This document shows, in pieces, positions 1 to 9,300 of a stretch of DNA of 13,115 bases (position 1 is its first letter; every line of letters begins with the position of its first letter). The notes below the pieces were generated by a model. It was not told the DNA's origin. It ran no database searches and was given only the letters and a program-made list of their open reading frames with translations. The stretch covers positions 14,933 to 28,047 of the forward strand of contig FN648725.1 in assembly GCA_000310025.1 (NCBI GenBank), read 5' to 3'. Source of the stretch: Ectocarpus siliculosus (Eukaryota > Sar > Phaeophyceae > Ectocarpales > Ectocarpaceae). A program made the translations under genes and the position numbers.

Positions 1-11
1 ATAGGATCGCG

Positions 12-30
12 CCCCCCCCCCCCCCCCCCC
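12..30. repeat. Poly-C run of 19
   Basis: An uninterrupted C run in the upstream intron. Similar shorter C-rich tracts occur at 98-113, 221-235, 994-1010, 1687-1757 and 5431-5442. They fit the pyrimidine bias of the introns here. Confidence 0.9.
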
Positions 31-97
31 TTTGCTCCGTCCCCCGAGGACGCGTGGTCAAAGATCTAACCGCTAAGGCACGCAAAACACGAGAACG

Positions 98-312
98 CCC
101 CCCCCCGCCCCCCTTAAAGTCGCTGAACCCCCCTGTCATCCATAGGCGATGCAGTCGATCGTGCTGCTGTCCAGCGCGCGGCGGTCCCTCTCACGCCACT
201 ACTTTCAACCATGTGATCATCCCCCCCGCTCCCCCTTTGAAATCGCTGAACCCCCTGGTATCCGCAGGCAATGCAGTCGATCGTGCTGCTGTCCAGCGTG
301 AGGCGGTCCCTC
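98..312 (+). repeat. Tandem duplication of an intron/exon boundary, 122-bp offset
   Basis: Two imperfect copies (about 98-190 and 220-312) each contain a C-rich tract, CGCTGAAC, a splice-acceptor AG, and the first approximately 45 bp of exon 1. The exon part is identical over 28 bases (149-176 versus 271-298). Copy 1 ends in CATAG and copy 2 in CGCAG. The copies diverge after GCGGTCCCTC. The offset is not a multiple of three. Confidence 0.9.
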
Positions 313-459
313 TTCTCCAAGGAAACGGACAGAGGGGCCTACCTCCAGCAGCTCATGAACTTTATCCGAGAGATCTTGCAGACCAACCAGGGACTGCACC
401 ACCCGGATAATTACCACCAGTTCTGCCGCCAGCTGGGGAGGCTCAAGGCTAACTATCAG
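268..459 (+). CDS. XPO7: XPO7 exon 1 of window (64 codons)
   Basis: The acceptor is the CCGCAG ending at 267 and the donor is CAG|GTTAGG at 459/460. The exon is phase 0 at both ends. It encodes [16 protein letters not shown]... through RLKANYQ. The SVRRSLF and NYHxFCRxLxRLKxNYQ blocks are hallmarks of exportin-7. The ATG at 271 is internal Met, not the gene start, because animal exportin-7 has a few hundred residues before this block. The first approximately 45 bases of the exon and its acceptor are duplicated 122 bp upstream (see the repeat at 98-312). Confidence 0.9.
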
Positions 460-2873
460 GTTAGGAATTCAACAACTTGCTGCAGCAGTCTGTGCGACTA
501 TTTTTTTCTTCTGAACGCCTTCGCGCTCAGTGTTGCTCTCTTTCTTGAGTTGGAATGTTGGCGGCGAGGAGACGCAAGACTTGCCTTCCTTGCATGACAC
601 CTGTTTTCGCGGCAGACACGGCGCTGAACTACTTACTTGTAGACGGTAGATATCAGGACGCGCGCCCCTATAGAGTGTGCGTGTTTGTGTGTGTGTGTGT
701 TTTTTTGGTGGGTGGCGTCTTTATGAGGGACCCACCCGCTAGCAGGCGACCGCCGCTCCGCGTGCGTTGTTGCGCTCGCGTGTGCTCCTGAACCCACGCG
801 TGGTATTTTGGTCCTAGTTTTTCGTGCTTTGGTGTTGCTGTGCTTTTGGGCGGTATCACCGGTTCTGCCGTCAAGCAGAGGTGGAAATTCGCAAGGTTGA
901 CTACATAAGTGATCCCTGGACAAGGCCGGTGAAATATCGTGTTTATACATACATCTTGCCCAGATTTCCTTTTGTAAGCCCCAACTTTTGCGCCCCCCCT
1001 CCCCCCCTCCTCTACCTTCTCTACCCTTCAACCCGTTTTTTGTCACCGCCTACCATGCCGTGCCAACACTTTCGCCTTGGCCATCGCTTACAACGCATCC
1101 CCAAAAAAGTTATCGGAGCTAGTTCGAGTAGAGGGGTACCTGGAGTGGGTTGAGCTGGCGGCAGACTTTACGGTTCGGTCCCTCAAGGAGTGGCAGTGGT
1201 CGACCAACAGCATCCACTACCTGCTGGCGCTGTGGGGACGGCTCGTGGCGGCGGTGCCCTACGTCCGGGCGGATGCGGGCGCGAAGAGCCACACCGAGAC
1301 TTTGCAGGTAAGCGAGAAGGAACGGACGGACGGACGGACGTCGTGGATGCCGGTGCATCATCATGCGTACCACCTGTGTACGTGAACTCGTCCGTGGTGC
1401 GTGTGTGCATGTATGTGCGGTTTATTTTCCGGGGCGTGTCATGCGTTCGGGGGGTTCATCCGGAAAGAGTGTAGTGGTGTAAAACGCATGCCGTGTGGTC
1501 GTTAGACCATTGACGTCGCTCGCATCCCTGCAATGCCGGACGGAGTGATATGCCGGCTTTTCGCCGGTTCACCCGGGGGGCTGGTTCCTTGATTTTGACG
1601 GTTTCACTTTCTTGTCAAGGAACCAGCCACACGTAGCAGTTCCATACCCGTTCGTTGCGTCTTTGTCCCGCGGGGCGCTTCTCTCCGCCCCCCCCTCCCC
1701 CCCCCCTCCCCCGCCCCCGTTCATCTCTCTCCGTGCCCTCTCCGGTCCCCCCCCCTCCGCACCTGTCTGTTTCTGCCTGTCTTAGAGTACACTAATTTTG
1801 TCCTCCACGTTTTTGTGTTTTGACAGTGGGGGTCCCTGTTTAGTGCCGGTATGTGCCTAGAAGATTCACCAGCACTATACCGGGACCGGCGCTATTCAAA
1901 GTACTGGCAATGACTTGGAAAATTCTGTGTGTGCCCGCCGAAAACACGGGCACTACACCGGGCATCGGCACTATTGAACCGGCACTAAACAGGGATCCCC
2001 ACTGTATTTCTATTTTTTCGTGTCTCGTAATGTGTCTTATTTTTATCCTCCCCTTCTTCCTTCTCCACGTTTGTGTCGTGATTTGTCATTTTTTTTGTTT
2101 TATTGCAGGAGTGTGTCGTGAGGGTGGTCCAGGCGTACGTGACGAGCATGGTGGGGTCGGTAGACGTGATCGTGCTCGATCCCTCGACGGACGACCCGCT
2201 CGAAGACGGTAAGAGGAGAGTAGAGGAGATGAGAGGAGATGAGAGGAAGGGGGAGGGGAGGAAAAGAGGGGGAAGGAGAGGAAAGGAAGGGGGGAGGGGA
2301 GGAGTAGGGGAGAGGAGAATAGAGACAGAGGAAAACGCCAAGAGGCGAGAACGAGGCTAACGATAAACCCCAGATTTTCTTTTTTTTTCCAGTTTTGAGC
2401 GATTCTTAGGAGCATGCTGTAGCTCGAAAATTGCAAAGTAAACTTCGTGTTTCTTTGTCGTGTGTGTTTGGTTTTTCAAGAGAGAGCTTTCGTGAGAAAC
2501 CCATGTTAGTTGGTTGGGGGGAGAGGACCGCTGCTCCCCTGTCCAGTGTTGGCATTTGCTGTAGAAGGACGGGGGGGTGGTGGTCAACAACAAGTCTTGT
2601 CTATGGGGCCCCGGTTCTGCCAGAGTGGCTTAAAGGAATGAGACTAGGCTGGGCGCACGGAACAAAGTGACATGAGTACTAACCCTAAGAAGGTTGAGTG
2701 CAATGAGGGTGTAGCGGGTGAGTCGTGGTAAAGCTTAACAACACGTGTGGGTGTACTGTATAGGTGTGCTACCGGTGCGTTTAGCTGGCTTTGTGGCGTG
2801 ATCGTGCCGAAGACTGTCTGCATGTGCTGGGTGGAGATCTGCCGCTCCAGCAGCGAACACTACCACCATTGCC

Positions 2874-2914
<41 letters not shown>

Positions 2915-3141
2915 GGTTGCTTGTTGTTGCTGCTGGTGCCGTGTTGTGGCTCGTCGTGAGCTTTATAACGGTGTATCGCATGGTCTCGAAACACAACCTC
3001 TCCTCTCGTAGTACTGCTTTCGTTAGGTAACAACTGTCATGTGCTGCACGAACCATCAAACAAGATGTGGTACAGCGCTTCCAAACGCTTGCGGGAGGCG
3101 TGATCATCAAGTTCTTTTTTAGTTATTGCTGATGTCCCCTG

Positions 3142-3189
<48 letters not shown>

Positions 3190-3454
3190 AGAGGGCTCAC
3201 TAAAGGAGCAGATGGAGCGACTACCTGTCATCTGCCGTTTCCAGTACACATCCGTGGCTGAGTTTGTACTGAACATCATCGACCCCGTCCTGGCTAACTA
3301 CCAGTCCGCGGTTGGGCAGCAGGCATACGCACAAACCAACGGAGCCGTGAGTGTACTGTGTGCGCACTTTCTCTAGGAGAGAGGCCGCTGATATTCAATG
3401 TTGCGAGAGGCAAATGTAGGTGGTTCAGGTTCTGAACGTGTGTCATCTTCAAAA

Positions 3455-3541
<87 letters not shown>

Positions 3542-6363
3542 ACCCGTTTTGCTGGCTCTTTCTTGTACTTGTGGTGTTGCTGCTGCTGCGGTTGTTGTTG
3601 TTGTTGTTGTTGTTGTTTCAGAAGCGTGTTTCGTGTGTTACCTGCCTGAGTTGACCCTTGTAGCGATGTGCTATAATGCCTTCGTGCGTACTAACTACAA
3701 GCGCGTGTATGCGTGTGTTGCTTTTTCATGCTCTTCCTCGACCGCATGCGCGCATGTGTTTGCGTTATTTGTTTTTCCCTGAAAGGGAACTGACCACAAT
3801 GACAACCAAAAGAAGCAAACGCCATTTATCATTTTCCAGGCCCACGGGCAGCAGCAGTCGGTGCTGGAGGGGAAGCTGACCTGGCTGGTGTACATGATCG
3901 GAGCAATGGTGGGAGGCTACAGCTGGAGCGATGCGTCGGCCTCTGATGGGGAGGAGACGATCGATGCGTCGTTGGCAAGGAGGGTCTTCCAACTCGCCCA
4001 GGGGCTGGACGCCAGACTCTCGAGGTATGCATACGTTGCGCGTTGGACCAAGAGCAGTTGTAGCGCGGGTTAGGGTACCGTATACGACATGACACAAGAT
4101 AACACACCCCCTCGACCAATTTCCAAAGCCCGATTAGTCCACGACGAGGAGGATGCATAAACGAAACGATACGTTTTCGGAGAGCTCTCGACCAGACGGC
4201 TTCAACGCCCCCGTTTTCGGCGCCGTGACTCTTTCTGCTGTTGATAAACCGAGCTTTGACAATCAGTCCAAGGGGTGTGTCATCTTGTGTTATGTCGTAT
4301 ACGGTAGGGTTGCGTTGGAAAATGTACCGTAAGTTTGCGAGTCAGCGCACAGGGGTGCGAGCGATTTTCAAAGCGTAATTTCTCCACAACCAGGAGGTTA
4401 CCACTGTCGACAAGGGCGGTTTCGGAAATATCTCATCGAGAGCTTTCCCGAGAAATATCAGTTGGCGCTCGCACCCTTCTGGTATGTGGAGAAATTGCGC
4501 TTTGAAAATCGATCGCACCCCTGTGCGCTGACTCGCAAGTTTACGGTTTTCGTCAGCAATTGTGGCCTGTTGTTGTAGCAGTGGCACAAGAAAAACGCCA
4601 ACAGCAGTGAGTTTGTGTTGTGGTGTGTGCTGGATGTTGCCATGGTGTTTGGCGTGTTTTGGTTTGGGCGGTAGGAGGAAAGGGGGGTTAGGCTTAGGCT
4701 GGCGGAAGGGTTAAGGTTCTGGTTGAAGGGTCGTGCCGTTACGTGGGGGGGCACCACCGCGTGATCCCCCCCCCCTCCCTCAAGATGACGTGTGCATGCC
4801 GGTAGAGCGTGGGAGGGTAGCATGCACTAAATTACTGGCCCGCTCACAAGAAACAAGAAACATCCTCACAAGTCGAGATTCATTTTTTTTTCCCCGGAAG
4901 TACGGATCCAACTGACGCACTGAGCATACGTGGGGAACTGAAGTACGAGGAGGTTCGTGGTGGTGGTCCCAAACCAACCAAGGGACCGATCGAACGGTTG
5001 CGTGTATGGGTAGGCAGCAATGTTTCGCCGAAACTGTGATGGGCATATACTGACTGGATGCAGCTTGGCAGGGGGGAGGGTCTCTTCTCAGCAGCAGCCA
5101 AAAAGAGCGCCGCCTGAGTGGTTGGAGGTGTATCTCGAATAATCAGTTGTGACCGAGGAGGAGGAGGAGGAGGAGGAGGAGATGGGACGAACTCGAACGC
5201 CGTCGGCGGTGTGCTCTGTTGGAGTTGATCGCCAGAGGGACGTTGAGAGTTGATCTCATGACATGCCACCCCAGTCATACCTGTGATTGTTAGCCGATGG
5301 CTACAGGTGATCGCTAGATTGGTACCAGCTGTTTGTCAATCTGAAGAAGTTGTAGATGTGCAGTGGGTGTGAGCGGTGGGACTACCGCTGCTCTGCTGTG
5401 CTCTGGACCTGATAACTTTTTGATCTAACCTCCCCCCCCCCCGTTTTTTTTGCGGGGCCTCTCGTTTGTGTTTCGATGTTCTGCTGTGTCTTGTCATTCT
5501 TGTTCTCTGTGTGTTGATGGTTCTACAGTTCGGGTGGGCGGCTTAAGTGCGAGCCTCGATTGGAGATCGCGATCCTCTTTTTTTTCCAGGTGGGTGTTTT
5601 CTTATTATTTTTTCTTAATATTCCACAACGAATCCATCTCTATCCATCAAAAGAGAGTCGTGAGATAGATTATAATAGCAATGAATCCATAGTTGTGTCA
5701 GCGGAAGCTGCCTATATTTCCACGATTTCCCGGTTTATTTTGCTTTTACTCAAGACATATTTTCATCGCCGGTGCTGTTGCTGCTACTGCTGCTGTTGCT
5801 GTTGTTGGGGTTGTCGGCCTGGGTACAACCATGCTTGTGCGATGGTGAGCCCATGCGAGAACCAACAACACACATCTGCCCGCCGTTCCCCCGCAATTTT
5901 TTCCGGGCGCGAAACGGCAGGTATTCCGCCGCATGTATATGTGGGAGCAGCACGGCATGTCCGCGGCGGCGGCGCTCACGGGGATAATGATGGGGAGCGG
6001 GATGCCGAAGCAGGACTACGCGCCGACCCTCAAGCAGAAGGTCTTCGCGAGATTTTTCGACCACATCGGGATGGGGGACCACGCCGCCATCATTAACGTC
6101 ATCGTCACCAAGGTGTGCTCATGATCTCATGATACCCGGAAGCGCCCTCAGCCATGCACTCACGCGTAGCTAGTAGCGTTTTGTTTTTGTGTGTTAGTTT
6201 ATGTTGTCAACTTCGTCGCATCTAGACGTTGTTGTTGGCGTCAATTTCAATGCTGTCGTCGTCATCTCCCTCGCCCCCCTCGCCCGTCTCTTCTCCGTTG
6301 GTCCTGAACCTCTCTTTTTGTTTTGTTCCGTCTGTACACGTCGTCGTCGTCGTCGTCGTCGCG

Positions 6364-6398
<35 letters not shown>

Positions 6399-9300
6399 TG
6401 CCACGCCACGTTCCTATCCGTCCGTGTCTCCTGCTTGCTTCTGAACCTCTTTTTTTCCTTTTTGAAACGTCGTCATGTTCGCTGCTGCTTGCTTCTGAAC
6501 CTCTCTTTTTTTCCTTTTTGAAACGTCGTCATGTTCGCTGCTGCTTGCTTCTGAACCTCTCTTTTTTTCCTTTGTGAAACGTCGTCATGTTCGCTGCTGC
6601 TTGCTTCTGAACCTCGCTCTTTTCCGTCCGAAAACGTCATCGTTGCTGGTGCCGCCTGTCTGTGTGCCCGCTCCCCCTGTGTTCAGATCGGGAACAACCT
6701 CAAGTACTGGCCCGATGACCACGAGGTGGTCTCGAAGACCTTGCAGCTGTTTCTCGACATGGCCTCCGGCTACAGCTCAAGCAAGATGCTGCTTGGCCTG
6801 GACACGGTCAAGTTTCTCATGCGCAACCACACGGAGGAGTTCTTCCCTTTCCTGGTGGGGGTTCGCAGATGGCCGGCGGGGGGGATGGGGGGGAGGGTAC
6901 TCGTGTTGTGCATGCCCTAGCTTCTAGACCATTGGCCACGTGTCCTGCCCTATGGGGGGACGTGTTGGATTGCGGGGATTTGTGTAGTGAAGTGGAGCCG
7001 GAAGACGACTGGAGGTTTGGTGGAAGTGTTTTGACAACGCGGGAAAATTGGTGGAAGTATTCCCACCTCGGTTTCCAGTGCGAATGGGCGTAAAGTATCG
7101 TCACCTATTAGTACTCATAGCATTGGCGAACTACCTGTGTTTTGACGTTCTCCGAGCAGTACATATAGCGACGTCTCCCCTGTGCTTAACAGCCTCGGCA
7201 GGACAGTCTGGCGGCGATCTTTGTGTATCTGACCACTAGTATGTCTTACCGTACTTGACCTACGATAACACACCCCCTGGACCGATTTTCAAAGCTCGAT
7301 TTTTCATCAGCAGCAACAGTCGTAGCGCCGAAAACAGCGGGGCGTTGAAGCCGTCTGGTTGAGAGCTCTCTGAAAAACGTATCGTTTCGTTTATGCATCC
7401 TCTTCGTCCTGGAGTAATCGAACTTCGAAAATCGTTCCAGGGGGTGTGTTATCTTGTGTCATGTACGGTATACAGTAGAGGTCCCTCTCTAGTGCCGGCA
7501 TGTGTTCAGAAAATTTACCGTCACTATTAACAAGAGAGATATTAATTTTAGTACAGGAGTCGACGCTTGTGCCCAGGGATTGACCGCCGCTATACCGGGC
7601 ACCAGCACTATTAAATCGGCACTCAACAGGGACCTATACGTTTGTGTTGATCTTCTGTGTTTCTTTCTTCCTGCAAGGCCGCTTCGGCAAACGTGCGTCA
7701 AAGGACGACGTTCCACCTCACCCTGGCGCGGCTCATCTTCACCACCTCTGACGACATGGTGGCCATGTTCGAGACCTTCATGGAGCCGCTGCTCAACGTC
7801 CTGCGGCAACTGGCGGTCGCCCCTACCTTCCGGCAGGTGTGGTGACGTCAGGGAGGCGGCGTAATTGATTGCTGTTCGGAGCGCTCGCGGGACGTGGTGT
7901 TCGAAAAATGGTTCTGTCTGCTCTACGAGGGGCGGCAAGAAGTAACCGGGGATTTGGTGCATGCCATCCCTCCAGAAATGACGTGCACGCTTGGTATCAC
8001 GGAACCTCCCCCCGCATCGATGTGGGACAAAGCTTATTGACAATGATGACGTTGTTCTGGCGCTGTCTGTCTTCCGCAGGAGAGCGTGAAGCACGCCCTG
8101 ATCGGGGTTTGCAGGGATTTACGTGGCGTTACGGCCGCTACGAACAACCGCCGATCTTACGGGATGCTGTTCGATGTGAGTCTCAGGATGCCGGTTGTTT
8201 TGTTGTCGTTGTCGTGGTTGTCGTCGTCGTTAGTGTTGCTGTCGTTGTTGGCTCTTGTTGCTGTTCCCATCCGTGAGGTCCCGCGGCCAGGCGTTGGTTC
8301 AACACTTGACATTTTTGGAGGATGTGCACTGCTGTCTGTAATATCTGTTTCCCTCTGCTTGTTCTATTATAGTAATACTACCAGAGTGTTGATTAGTACA
8401 AAAAAGTATTTACAAGGGGCCTACATCTTCGGCTGATTTCCGCCCACGAGCGGTTTTAGTTGTTATTCCTTCGTTATTCTAGAGTCTATAATAGCGGCCA
8501 TGCAGACCACAGCAAATTGCACATTCGTACTGTAGATACGTTTGGGCCCCTCTTAGGCAAAGGTGGGAGTTTCGAATCCCTTGATCAGAGGAAAACTGCC
8601 AAAATTTACCGCCCGATCTGGGTCGAGAGTGTTCAACCGGCACCCCCCTGTGCAGTTAGGGGTGCTAGTCCGGCCTTGTATGCGCGTAAAAACGTGTCCG
8701 GTCTGTTCGAAATTTCTGCCTCCGGAAAAAAAAAAAGGAGTCCTTCTGACGACGCCGAACATCAAACTACTTGATTTTTGACCGCTTTCATGTTCATTTT
8801 TGGGACAGAAGTCCTTGCGCCCAGGGACATGTTGGGCCTTCACACTCTACACACTCCTGTGTACGGGCAGTGGCCAGAATACCATAAGCTCCGATTTTCA
8901 TTTGGATAAAGAGGGAGCCGCGTAAAGAGCGAACAGCTTCCGATTTTGACACTTTTTGCTCCGTATCCTTTCCTCTCGGTGGAGTGTAGCTGCGACACGC
9001 GAAAATCGGAGCTTATAGTGCACTCACTGCCTTGTGAGTCGGAGCCGACAGCACAGAAGGAAGTAGTTCAATCGCGCACGCCGTTGGGGTGAAGTAGTGC
9101 CTCAAAAATGGCCACTTTTGCCCGAAATCTGGCTGAAGGTTCCGTCCGTTGGGCACGGACGAGCGGGGAAAAAAAAACGTCACGTCTTTTTTGGTTGCGA
9201 AGGCAACACAACAGCATTCGGCATGCGCGAGTTAGAGGTTCTGCTGCCGCGACCACCCTACGCGGTGACAGCTGGGTGTGCGTTTGCTACCCGCCAGCGA

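Noticed and set aside
271-273. ATG as the gene's start codon
   Set aside because: It is preceded by a good acceptor, and animal exportin-7 has a few hundred residues before this point.
3420-3649. Ser/Leu-rich frames through (CT)n
   Set aside because: Pure microsatellite translation inside intron 4.
6432-6625. Regular repeats with spacers, considered as a CRISPR array
   Set aside because: The units repeat throughout with no unique spacers, inside an intron of a eukaryotic gene.
7489-8094. 201-codon reverse-strand frame
   Set aside because: It is antisense to exon 9 and flanking introns. The sense strand carries conserved exportin-7 blocks and proper splice sites.
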